Source: AV80 sp035536995
Lineage (GTDB): Bacteria > Verrucomicrobiota > Verrucomicrobiia > Chthoniobacterales > UBA10450
Direction of reading: 5' to 3'
DNA: 64,000 bases
Assembly (NCBI GenBank): GCA_035536995.1
Contig: DATLNB010000030.1
Location: 1 to 64,000, forward strand
The notes under the pieces were generated by a model, which saw nothing but the letters and a program-made list of their open reading frames with translations, was not told the origin of the DNA and made no database searches. Made by a program: the position numbers and the translations under genes. Shown here piece by piece: positions 34,629-42,633 of the stretch; the stretch's first letter is position 1, and each line of letters opens with the position of its first letter.

Positions 34629-35048
34629 CTATCGTCCTTCGTCCGCGTCGATAAATTCGAACATCGTCTCGATCTCGTTGCGATCGGACATTCCCGCTTC
34701 CCGTTTCCTCCGTTCCAGGATCTCGGTCGCGTGGTCGCGCCAACCGAACTTGCGCATGAACTCGTTCCACATTGTGATCTCGTCGTCGGTCGGGCGCCGT
34801 CCGGCTGTGAAAGCCCACTCGACTATCTGATCGTCGCCGGCGCCCTGGTTTACGCGCTCAGCCAATTCGGAGTACTCAATGTGCAGGAACGCGCAACATT
34901 TGGCGTCGAACCCTTTGCCCAGGTTCGGCTGGTAATCCCCCGGCAGCTCGCCTTTCGCGTGGACCCGAATCTTGTCGAGCATCCGGCCAAAATAGACAAG
35001 GCCGCCTAGTTTCTCCTTCGGACTCCGGACGGGAAAATCGTTCGTCAT
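34629..35048 (-). CDS. DUF5069 domain protein
   Basis: A 139-residue protein with the pattern of DUF5069: RSPKEKLGGLVYFGRMLDKI at the N-terminus, then LGKGFDAKCCAFLHI and FGWRDHATEILERRKRE. The family is found in Verrucomicrobiota and Planctomycetota and has no known function. It is divergent from the PafA/Dop-like gene with 56 bases between the starts. Confidence 0.7.
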   Translation of the reverse strand: MTNDFPVRSPKEKLGGLVYFGRMLDKIRVHAKGELPGDYQPNLGKGFDAKCCAFLHIEYSELAERVNQGAGDDQIVEWAFTAGRRPTDDEITMWNEFMRKFGWRDHATEILERRKREAGMSDRNEIETMFEFIDADEGR

Positions 35049-35104
35049 GGCTTCGAGTCTCTGATTGCCTTGCGCTTTTTCAAGCGCGCGCGCACCGTTG
35101 CAGG

Positions 35105-36538
35105 ATGGATCGGGTCGCCGGAATCGAGACCGAATACGGGTGCCTGGTGAGCAGCGATGAAGGGCGGGCCCACACGGACGCCTGGCCGGTCCGGGTAAAG
35201 AATTACCTGTTTCGAAAAGCGCAGGCCGGCGCCATCGACCTGCATTATCGCGACTATGAAGAGCCGCCGGGGAACGGTGGGTTCCTTCGCAACGGTGGCC
35301 GGCTTTATCTCGACATGGGCCACATTGAATATGCGTCGCCCGAGTGCCTTCATTTGCGCGATGTCGTGACCTACGACATTGCCGGCGACGAGTTGCTCCA
35401 GCTGGCCCTCCACGAATTAGGCGCGGCCGCCCGCGTCTCGTTCATCAAGAACAATGTGGACCACAACACCGGCGCGACTTTCGGCTGCCACGAGAATTAT
35501 CTGATGAAACGCGAGGCGCAGTTCACGCCACCGGTGCTCGGCACGCTACTCGCCTTCCTCGCCACCCGGCAGATCTTTACCGGCGCAGGCCGGGTCGGCC
35601 AGGCGAACCCGCTCGCATTCGATTTCCAGCTTCCGCAGCCCGAAGTCCACGTGGATTTCCAGCTTAGCCAGCGAGCGGACCATATCGTTAACGATATCTA
35701 CCAATGGGTTCAATTTAACCGCGCCATCATTAACGCACGCGACGAGCCGCTGGCCGACTATCGGAAGTATCGCCGGCTCCATTTGCTGATCGGTGACTCG
35801 AACATGAGCCCGTTCGCGACCGCCTTGAAGATCGGAACGACAGCCTGCGTCCTTTCCCTTTTGGAAGACGGGAGGCTCCCGAAGAACCTGATTTTGGCCG
35901 ATGCCGTGCAGAGTACCCGCGATATCTCGCGCGACGCGACGGGAACCTGGATCGTCCGGCTTGAAAACGGAAAGACGATCGGCGCCCTCGATATCCAGTG
36001 GCAATTCTACCAGCTGGCCAAGGCCCACCTCGGTGGGACGGATGAAGAGACGGACTGGCTTCTGGAAAGCTGGAATTTTACTCTGGACGCGCTCAGCAAT
36101 AAGCCGGCAACGCTGATAGGCGGGGTGGACTGGATCACCAAGAAGTGGCTGCTCGAGGAGTTCATGGAGGCGGAAGGCATCGGCTGGAACGATCCGTGGC
36201 TGCAAAGTCTGGATCTCGAGTATCACAACATCGATCCCATGAAGGGCCTCTTCTTCGGGGTGAATTGCGCGAAGCGGATCGGCGAATGGAACGACAGCGT
36301 CCGCCATTCCAACGCTAGTTTTCAGCCGCCCGGAAACACCCGCGCCCGCGGGCGCGCTCAAGCCGTCGAATGGTTCCGGAACAGCGATCAGCCTTACGTG
36401 ATCAATTGGGATTCAATCGCCTGCGACAACCGTGATTTCCTGGTGATGGGAAATCCGTTTGAGGTTTACACGGAAGAGGTGGCGCAGTTTCTTTCGCAAC
36501 CGCGGGGGCGCGGCGCGCAGGCGGAAGATAGAGGATAG
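35105..36538 (+). CDS. PafA/Dop-family Pup ligase/deamidase-like protein
   Basis: A 477-residue member of the glutamine-synthetase-like carboxylate-amine ligases that attach (PafA) or deamidate/remove (Dop) the prokaryotic ubiquitin-like protein Pup. Conserved motifs: GIETEYG with the nucleotide/Mg glutamates (8, 10), NGGRLYLDMGHIEYASPEC with Asp70, KNNVDHNTGATFGCHENYLM, LSQRADHI, and RRLHLLIGDSNMS. These spacings look closer to PafA than Dop. Outside Actinobacteria, related systems (for example UBact) occur in Verrucomicrobiota and Nitrospirota. No Pup-like, ARC ATPase or proteasome gene is visible within the window, so partners must be elsewhere or different. Confidence 0.85.
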   Translation: MDRVAGIETEYGCLVSSDEGRAHTDAWPVRVKNYLFRKAQAGAIDLHYRDYEEPPGNGGFLRNGGRLYLDMGHIEYASPECLHLRDVVTYDIAGDELLQLALHELGAAARVSFIKNNVDHNTGATFGCHENYLMKREAQFTPPVLGTLLAFLATRQIFTGAGRVGQANPLAFDFQLPQPEVHVDFQLSQRADHIVNDIYQWVQFNRAIINARDEPLADYRKYRRLHLLIGDSNMSPFATALKIGTTACVLSLLEDGRLPKNLILADAVQSTRDISRDATGTWIVRLENGKTIGALDIQWQFYQLAKAHLGGTDEETDWLLESWNFTLDALSNKPATLIGGVDWITKKWLLEEFMEAEGIGWNDPWLQSLDLEYHNIDPMKGLFFGVNCAKRIGEWNDSVRHSNASFQPPGNTRARGRAQAVEWFRNSDQPYVINWDSIACDNRDFLVMGNPFEVYTEEVAQFLSQPRGRGAQAEDRG

Positions 36539-36548
36539 AGGGTAGAGG

Positions 36549-36935
36549 ATGGCGGAAATCCGCAGTTTTCGAGATCTCAACGTTTACCAGAAGGCGAGGG
36601 ATGCCGCGCGAAAAGTCTTCCAAATTTCGATCACGTTCCCGCGCGAAGAACGGTTTTCATTAACCGATCAGATCCGGCGCTCGTCGAGGGCGGTCAATGC
36701 GATGATTGCCGAGGCTTGGGCGAAACGGCGTTATGAGGCGGCTTTCATCAGCAAAGTGAACGACGCTCTCGGCGAGGCGACGGAAACGCAATCGTGGTTA
36801 GACCACGCACTGGATTGTGGATACATCACTTCGGCCCAGTTCAAAGAGATGGACGCGAAATGGCAACAGATCGGCGGAATGCTCCACAAAATGACGGCAC
36901 GCGCGCACGACTTCTGCAAGTCTCAGAACCGCTGA
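36549..36935 (+). CDS. four-helix-bundle protein (23S rRNA intervening-sequence family)
   Basis: A 128-residue helical protein with FRDLNVYQKARDAARKVF at the start and LTDQIRRSSRAVNAMIAEAW next, the hallmark of this widespread family. Such proteins are encoded in 23S rRNA insertions or stand alone; function is unknown. It is preceded by tandem GATAGAGGATAGAGGGTAGAGG, a low-complexity run often seen before this family's genes and including its ribosome site. Confidence 0.85.
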   Translation: MAEIRSFRDLNVYQKARDAARKVFQISITFPREERFSLTDQIRRSSRAVNAMIAEAWAKRRYEAAFISKVNDALGEATETQSWLDHALDCGYITSAQFKEMDAKWQQIGGMLHKMTARAHDFCKSQNR

Positions 36936-36978
36936 GCTGCGGCTATCTTCGATCCTCAATTCTCCATTCTCGCAGCGG

Positions 36979-38475
36979 TCATTCAAGCCGCTGCAAGGCA
37001 GGCAGGCCGTAATTTGCCTTGAGCGCTTCGGCTTCCGCTTCCACTTGCTTGGCGTCGAGCGCAACCTGCTTGGGATCCTCCTCGGTCTCGATCGTAATGA
37101 AGCCGTCCACCGGCTCTTTGACTGCGTTCGCGACATCAGCGAGCGACTTTACTTCCTTGCCGTTAACCTTACGGACGGTGAGATAACCGACTTCGTCGTA
37201 ACCGATCGTGGTGTTGGCGGGCAGGACCTGGGTCAGCACTACGACGCGGCGATTGCCTTCCGGATAGAGCTCGGACTGAAACCGGTCCTTGTAGACGAAA
37301 CGCTGAGGAGCATCCTTGATCCAATTGGCGCCCCACTCCCGGAGGTACTGCCGCGAGAGCTCCTGAAAAATAATTCCGCCGAGAATGTAATACGGCGGCG
37401 CGCGATCGAGGGTGTAGGGCGGGATCACATAGTCGTCTACGTTCCGGTGTTCGAGGACAACATTGAGTTGCGACGGTTTGCCGGCGCGCTGGATGTGGAT
37501 GGGCAACGTGTCGCCGGCGTAAGCCTTCGCTGTGATCAGGTTCGTGAACTCGATTTTGCCGTAGAGGGGATCCACGTAATTACCGTTTTGATCGATTTCG
37601 TTCGTCCCAATCCCAACCACGATGTCGCCCACCTGAAGCCCCGCCTTCGCCGCCGGCGAACTCGGATCGACGCTGCTGACGTAGACGCCCGCCGGTTTTC
37701 CGCTTTGCTGAGCGAATTTGCGCAGTTGCGGATCGCGCGTCGGAAAAAATCCGAAACCGGCGGAGGCGAAACCGCGGTATTTCTGGCTCTCCGCGTCTTT
37801 CAGGAAGTGCGCGATAATCGGAGCCGGGATGGCATCAACAACCTGGGTCCGCTGATCAAAGCGGAGAAGGAGAGCAGCGAGCTTGTTGTTCTTCACCAGC
37901 GGCACCGTGTAGCTGTTGTCGCGGTACTGGAGCGACATGCTGATGCGGTAGGTAAGGAATTGTCCCATGTCAGCCGGGTAACGGGTCATCTGGATCGTGG
38001 TGACCAGCCCCTCGGTGAGCACCAGTGCGCCGGTCGATTCCAATTGCAGCGCGGCAAGGCGATCGCCTACCACGGTATCGAGAGCGAGCTGGAGAGGGGC
38101 GAGACCGTCGAGGAATTTTTTGTCGGCCGGCTCGAGCAGCGCGAGGTTCGCCTCGTAATCCACCACGACGACGTTCGCCGCGATCTTCTCACCAGATTCG
38201 GCCCGCTCCAGCTCCACGTAGTTTTGGTTGGCAACAAGGTCCGCGGTGACCAGGACGCGCCCTTGGGCAAGGACTGCGCCGAGGGCCCGCTTCGAGAACG
38301 GCGCTTTCTTCTGCCATGGCCGCACGTAATCGTAGGGCTGGCCCGTGACGTTCACCCGGACGAGTGACAAGTCCTTCGGCTTTACAACTGTCTCCGTCGC
38401 TTTCGGGGCCGCGAACGCGCAGACCGGCAGAACAAAGACCGCGAGACCGATAATATGACGACGCAGGATCTTCAT
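36979..38475 (-). CDS. PDZ-containing Deg-like pseudoprotease
   Basis: A 498-residue exported protein (signal peptide MKILRRHIIGLAVFVLPVCAFA). Its first 250 residues follow the trypsin-like fold of the neighbouring HtrA protein, but the GNSGGP motif is absent (YRDNSYTVPLV at the equivalent place) and the TNAHVV histidine motif is missing. A PDZ domain near residues 270-340 keeps KAGLQVGDIVVGI. A C-terminal domain with another PDZ-like segment (VGYLTVRKVNGKEVKSL) follows. It is translationally coupled (TGATG) to the active homologue, suggesting a heteromer or regulatory partner in the periplasm. Confidence 0.75.
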   Translation of the reverse strand: MKILRRHIIGLAVFVLPVCAFAAPKATETVVKPKDLSLVRVNVTGQPYDYVRPWQKKAPFSKRALGAVLAQGRVLVTADLVANQNYVELERAESGEKIAANVVVVDYEANLALLEPADKKFLDGLAPLQLALDTVVGDRLAALQLESTGALVLTEGLVTTIQMTRYPADMGQFLTYRISMSLQYRDNSYTVPLVKNNKLAALLLRFDQRTQVVDAIPAPIIAHFLKDAESQKYRGFASAGFGFFPTRDPQLRKFAQQSGKPAGVYVSSVDPSSPAAKAGLQVGDIVVGIGTNEIDQNGNYVDPLYGKIEFTNLITAKAYAGDTLPIHIQRAGKPSQLNVVLEHRNVDDYVIPPYTLDRAPPYYILGGIIFQELSRQYLREWGANWIKDAPQRFVYKDRFQSELYPEGNRRVVVLTQVLPANTTIGYDEVGYLTVRKVNGKEVKSLADVANAVKEPVDGFITIETEEDPKQVALDAKQVEAEAEALKANYGLPALQRLE

Positions 38476-40064
38476 CAGCTTTTCGTCTGGTCAGCTGGCG
38501 TCGGTTTGCTTGGCTGTTCCTCGAGGTTTTGTTCGACGCCGACGTTGTAACGCGTCTTGATTCGTTCCCGCGCGGATTCGACTTCCTTCGGATCAAGGAC
38601 CAGGGGCGGGCCGTCCCCGATCATTCGCACGACAAAACGCTCGGCCGGTTCCGCGAACGCCGCCGCCAGATCGTTGAGCTTCCGAATTTTTTTCCCGTTC
38701 ACCTCATCCACGATGCTGGCGCGATACGGCGCGAGATAAGTGTTTGTTGGGTCCGGGAGGATATTGGTCAGGATGATGATTTCCGGATGATCGAGATAAA
38801 GTTGCTCGATCACGAAGTAATCAAAGTAATGGCGGATGCGAACGTCCGTCGGCTGGTAGGCCTCGATAAGATCCAGGCTGAGAGGCTGGAAAACGAGTCC
38901 GCCGTAAACGATGTAGCGCGGCTTCACGTCGTATCCGTGCGCCAGATACAAGTAGGGCCAGACCGTGCCGAGTTCTATCGTCACGGTCATTGGTTTTTTG
39001 TCGCGCCAGATGTCCAATTTCACCTTGTCGCCCTTGAATTTCCGTTCAACCACCTCGGGCATATCGACGCGCGCGCCGTCCAATTCGACTGTGCCGTCAC
39101 TGGCGATCGGATGATCGTCGATCGCGAGCAGGACGTCGCCCGCTTGCAGGCTGTTAGCTGAAGGACCCGCGGCGATAACCGTGCCGACGAGAACCCCGCG
39201 ATCGTCATCTTTTAACCCAAGAAAATGCCGCTGAGCGGGGTTCTGGAGTTTGATCGGGGTCAGTCCCAAATCCACGTAGCGGTCGTAGTGTCCGTCCTCG
39301 ACGTCCTTGAGAAAGCGGCGAACGACCGGAGTCGGAATCATATAGGCGACGCCCTGCGCGATATCGCCGCTGTATCCCTGGAATGCGACCCCGACCACTT
39401 TGGCATCCTGCATGACGGGACCGCCGCTATTTCCCGGATTGATCTGGGCGCTAATCTGGATGGCAAGGTGAGAGTCGATCGAGGAGTGCGTGTAGAGCTG
39501 AAAATCAATCCGCGAGACGATCCCGGTAGTGACCGACATCCGATCACCGCCGAGCGGATACCCATAGGCTGAGACAGTAGATTCGAGCGCGGGAATCCCA
39601 CCGAAGGTGAGGGGCACCATGTTCTTGAAGAAATCGGCCGAGCCAACTTTCAGGAGCGCGAGGTCGCAGTCGTGTGCGACGAACAGAACTGTGGCCGGAT
39701 ATTTATTCGGATCGCCGTCGCGCTCCACGGTCAGGTAACGCGCGTTGCTGACGACGTGCGCGTTCGTCATAATGCGATTCCCCTCGATGACGAATCCCGC
39801 TCCAATTCCTCGCTGCACTCCGCCGGAGTTCCACGGCGCGCGATAGTCGGGCTCAACCTCCGTGGCCGTGATCCGCACGAGACTTTTTTGAACCGGACCG
39901 TTGGGCCGGGCGGGTTGGGCGATAATCACCGGCGCCGGCGGAGCCACTGCTTGCGCCGACGGGGTGGGCGTGGCGTCACCCGGGGGTTCTGGCGGCTTCT
40001 GCTGTTGCGCACGCACCTCGACGGCGAGCAGCACCGAAATCGAAAAAATGGCCCAGCCCCTCAT
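38475..40064 (-). CDS. HtrA/Deg-family serine protease with PDZ domains
   Basis: A 529-residue periplasmic protease. After a signal peptide and a proline-rich linker (to about residue 55) comes a trypsin-like domain with His103 (TNAHVV), Asp134 (DCDLALL) and Ser213 (NPGNSGGP). A PDZ domain follows (LQAGDVLLAIDDHPIAS, about 295-330) and a C-terminal region shared with the pseudoprotease downstream (VDEVNGKKIRKLNDLAAAF). It degrades misfolded exported proteins in related species. Both genes form a two-gene operon that probably arose by duplication. Confidence 0.88.
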   Translation of the reverse strand: MRGWAIFSISVLLAVEVRAQQQKPPEPPGDATPTPSAQAVAPPAPVIIAQPARPNGPVQKSLVRITATEVEPDYRAPWNSGGVQRGIGAGFVIEGNRIMTNAHVVSNARYLTVERDGDPNKYPATVLFVAHDCDLALLKVGSADFFKNMVPLTFGGIPALESTVSAYGYPLGGDRMSVTTGIVSRIDFQLYTHSSIDSHLAIQISAQINPGNSGGPVMQDAKVVGVAFQGYSGDIAQGVAYMIPTPVVRRFLKDVEDGHYDRYVDLGLTPIKLQNPAQRHFLGLKDDDRGVLVGTVIAAGPSANSLQAGDVLLAIDDHPIASDGTVELDGARVDMPEVVERKFKGDKVKLDIWRDKKPMTVTIELGTVWPYLYLAHGYDVKPRYIVYGGLVFQPLSLDLIEAYQPTDVRIRHYFDYFVIEQLYLDHPEIIILTNILPDPTNTYLAPYRASIVDEVNGKKIRKLNDLAAAFAEPAERFVVRMIGDGPPLVLDPKEVESARERIKTRYNVGVEQNLEEQPSKPTPADQTKS

Positions 40065-40139
40065 GACAAAGCCGCAAAGATGAAACAGATGATCGAGAAA
40101 GCAACCGGGCTTTGGCGGACTGTCCGTGCTCCCGACCGA

Positions 40140-41315
40140 CTAAACGCCAGCCCGTTCAAGAAGCGAGCGCAACACTTTTTCTGCCTCGAAGAACTGGCGG
40201 GCAATCTCCCGCGCGGCGAGCGAATGGCGGGTGTAATCGGCGTTAATCTCTTTTACGGCTTCAACGATTTCGCCTAACGACTTGAAGGCGATGAGGCCGT
40301 GGCGGCCGCCACCGTAATGCCGGGTGAAACCAGTTTCCTGGATAATCACTGGACGGCCGGCGGCCAGGTAACAACCGCTCCGGTCGCTGAACCATCCGGT
40401 GTTGAGGCGAACATACTGGTCCTTGGCGACGGTGAACTCGCCTTTCGATCGCCGGATGTAATCGCGGTAGGCGCGGTAGTCGGCGCTGAGATCGTGAGGC
40501 AGACGAAAACGCCAGCCGTTGGCTAAAAACTTGTTCCGGGTGTTGTCGTCCTTGATGTCCGTCGCGAGCTCGAAGGTTTCCCCGGCGCGTTTGGGCGCCG
40601 TTACGAATCGGAGGAATTCGCGCGACTTGCTCCACAGATATTTTTCGCCGCGCCACTCGATGTCTTTCAAGCCGCTGGTGGACCAGTTCGCGACTGAGGT
40701 GAAAACGGCGGAAGCGCGGGGCGCGCGATTGGTTTTCCACAGATCGGTGACGATGGGCTGGCGGGTGGGGAGCCACTTCAATTTGTGAGTGGGAACCGGG
40801 CAGGCGTCGGTGCCGACATTTTCGCCGAAGGTAAAGAGGGCGTGGTGCCGTTTCAGATATTTGATGGTCGCTTTGTCTCCCTGGTCCACCTTGATCTGTT
40901 CCACGCCAGGGTCGCTTTCGATGTAGAGGATTCGCTCGCTCGTGAGCAGGTCAGGATTGAATTCCTGGGTCCCGCAGACGTTGAGAATGGCATCTGCCTC
41001 GCGATAAAGTTGACGGATGCGGGCGAGGGGAAGGCCGGCTGTAGGCGTGTCTGGCAAAAAACGGGCGCAAAAGCTCCAGCGACGGCGGAACCCGAATTCT
41101 CCGGCGAGAAGATCGAGCAGGCGCGCGGCGTACGAGAAATCGTTGTTAACCTCAAAGGTCTCGGGGTTGTAGGGCAACCGGGCCGAGTCTTCGACGTAAA
41201 AGACATCGTGGCCGAGTTGCTGAAGGCCGATGATGTAATGGAGGTGCTGCCAGATCACGCCCGCGATCGGGCACGACCCCATGAAGCCCATCACTATTAA
41301 ACGCTTTTTCTTCAT
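40140..41315 (-). CDS. glycosyltransferase-like protein
   Basis: A 391-residue protein, last gene of an overlapping four-gene operon. N-terminal MGFMGSCPIAGVIWQHLHYI and C-terminal GEFTVAKDQYVRLNTGWFSD, AGRPVIIQETG fit a GT-B layout and parallel the protein at 32972-34114. Its operon contains an ABC exporter and an acyltransferase, so a role in surface glycan assembly is likely. Donor sugar unknown. Confidence 0.6.
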   Translation of the reverse strand: MKKKRLIVMGFMGSCPIAGVIWQHLHYIIGLQQLGHDVFYVEDSARLPYNPETFEVNNDFSYAARLLDLLAGEFGFRRRWSFCARFLPDTPTAGLPLARIRQLYREADAILNVCGTQEFNPDLLTSERILYIESDPGVEQIKVDQGDKATIKYLKRHHALFTFGENVGTDACPVPTHKLKWLPTRQPIVTDLWKTNRAPRASAVFTSVANWSTSGLKDIEWRGEKYLWSKSREFLRFVTAPKRAGETFELATDIKDDNTRNKFLANGWRFRLPHDLSADYRAYRDYIRRSKGEFTVAKDQYVRLNTGWFSDRSGCYLAAGRPVIIQETGFTRHYGGGRHGLIAFKSLGEIVEAVKEINADYTRHSLAAREIARQFFEAEKVLRSLLERAGV

Positions 41316-42046
41316 TTTGCCTTCGCGGTGGCGCCTGCGCTGTGCCTTTCCAAACGTCGATTCGTCGCCGGCGTGCCGAGATCACGAAGGGCGTCGCGAC
41401 CGATCCAGCGACTGGAGGAGTCCGGGGACTGGCTCAGGCTACGGGCCAGCTTAACCGCGGCCGCGTTGAGTTTGGGATTGCGTTTGCCGATGCCGCGAAC
41501 CGCCCAGCTCACCGCTTTTTTGACGAAGTTGCGGTTGTCGGTGGCCGCTCGTTCAATAAGTCGAAAGCTTTCAAGGAATGGAGCGTCGGAAGCTTTCTTG
41601 TCGTGCAGGGCAACGCTGGCCAGGAGCGCAAAGGCGGCGCGCTTCACGAACTCGGCGCGGGCACCGGACCATTTCTCGATTTTTTTCCAGGCGTGTGGAG
41701 TCCGGTCGAAGAGATGAAAACAAAGTGCGTCGCAAATGCCCCAGCTATCGAAGTCACGGCACCACCGATCCATTTGCGCCGGGGTGACACGGTCAGGCTC
41801 GGCGATGAAGGAGGTGAGCATGCGGGCCTCGTAGACGCCGGTCTCCCAAAGGGCGAGGGCAAGCTCGTGATTGCGGCCGACCTGTTTGGCCAGGATGCGG
41901 ATATCCGCGACGGAGACACCGAGTGCGTTGTCCGAAGGGAGGCCGTAACGTGCCATGCCTTTGCGGTTCGCGACGGAGCTGCGCTTCTTAAGCCAAGCCA
42001 GAACAGTGGCAACCGAGGCTTCCGAGTCGTGCGCACTGCCCTTCAC
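41312..42046 (-). CDS. AlkD-like DNA glycosylase (HEAT-repeat alkylation repair)
   Basis: A 244-residue protein of the AlkD family, which removes alkylated purines and is built from HEAT-like helical pairs. Motifs: RKGMARYGLPSDNALGVSV near the N-terminus, DSWGICDALC (about 100-109), NFVKKAVSWAVRGIGKRN (about 173-190). It starts with GTG overlapping the upstream stop, and its stop overlaps the glycosyltransferase start. Its place within a surface-biosynthesis operon is odd and may only reflect shared transcription. Confidence 0.85.
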   Translation of the reverse strand: MKGSAHDSEASVATVLAWLKKRSSVANRKGMARYGLPSDNALGVSVADIRILAKQVGRNHELALALWETGVYEARMLTSFIAEPDRVTPAQMDRWCRDFDSWGICDALCFHLFDRTPHAWKKIEKWSGARAEFVKRAAFALLASVALHDKKASDAPFLESFRLIERAATDNRNFVKKAVSWAVRGIGKRNPKLNAAAVKLARSLSQSPDSSSRWIGRDALRDLGTPATNRRLERHSAGATAKAK

Positions 42047-42633
42047 GCCTCGAGTTGTTTCGTGACGACCGCGGGATTGCCGGCCACGACCACGTTGGCC
42101 GGAACGCTTTTGGTCACCACTGCGCCGGCGGCTACGACGGAGTTCTCGCCGATCGTTACACCCTTGAGAATGACAGCGTTCATCCCAATCCAGACATTGT
42201 CGGAAATGATGACCGGCACGGTGCGCAATTTTGGCCGGGGCGGGCGGTCCTTGAAGAACGGCGCGAGGGCATGGGCATCGATTATACGCTGCGCTGGGGC
42301 GAGGGGATGAAAATCGGAATCGGCGATGCCGACGTTCCAGGAGATGAGACAGTGGGAACCGATCTCGATGCGCTCCTCGGCCATGAGGAGGGCGCCGTTC
42401 AACAGGGTGAAATCGCCCACTTTGCAGGTGCCGTTAACCCCGATCGCGAAAGAACAACCCGCGTAACACGAGACATGATCGCCAAGAACGACCGCCCGCG
42501 GCGCTTTGCTCTTGAGATGGCGAAAGATTTGGGCGGTCTCGCAATAGTAGCCCTCGCCAAAAATTACGTTGGGGGGAATCGGCTCTTTCCACCAGTCGCC
42601 TTCGACTCGCCGCTCGCTGTTGACGTTGCTCAT
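42043..42633 (-). CDS. left-handed beta-helix acyltransferase (WcaF/CysE-like)
   Basis: A 196-residue protein with hexapeptide repeats through its C-terminal half and the typical ending ENSVVAAGAVVTKSVPANVV followed by GNPA. Such enzymes move acetyl groups onto sugars. It overlaps the genes on both sides by four bases. Confidence 0.85.
   Translation of the reverse strand: MSNVNSERRVEGDWWKEPIPPNVIFGEGYYCETAQIFRHLKSKAPRAVVLGDHVSCYAGCSFAIGVNGTCKVGDFTLLNGALLMAEERIEIGSHCLISWNVGIADSDFHPLAPAQRIIDAHALAPFFKDRPPRPKLRTVPVIISDNVWIGMNAVILKGVTIGENSVVAAGAVVTKSVPANVVVAGNPAVVTKQLEA

Noticed and set aside
36972..36994. GCAGCGG/CCGCTGC hairpin as a terminator
   Set aside because: No T-run follows on either strand, and part of it is the last codons of the pseudoprotease gene.
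34100..37000. Pup-like small gene beside the PafA/Dop-like enzyme
   Set aside because: I looked for a 50-75-residue disordered frame ending in Gly-Glu or Gly-Gln on both strands and found none.
37045..38367. 440-residue plus-strand frame
   Set aside because: It is antisense to the PDZ pseudoprotease, which has a signal peptide, a PDZ motif and operon coupling; the antisense protein has no features.
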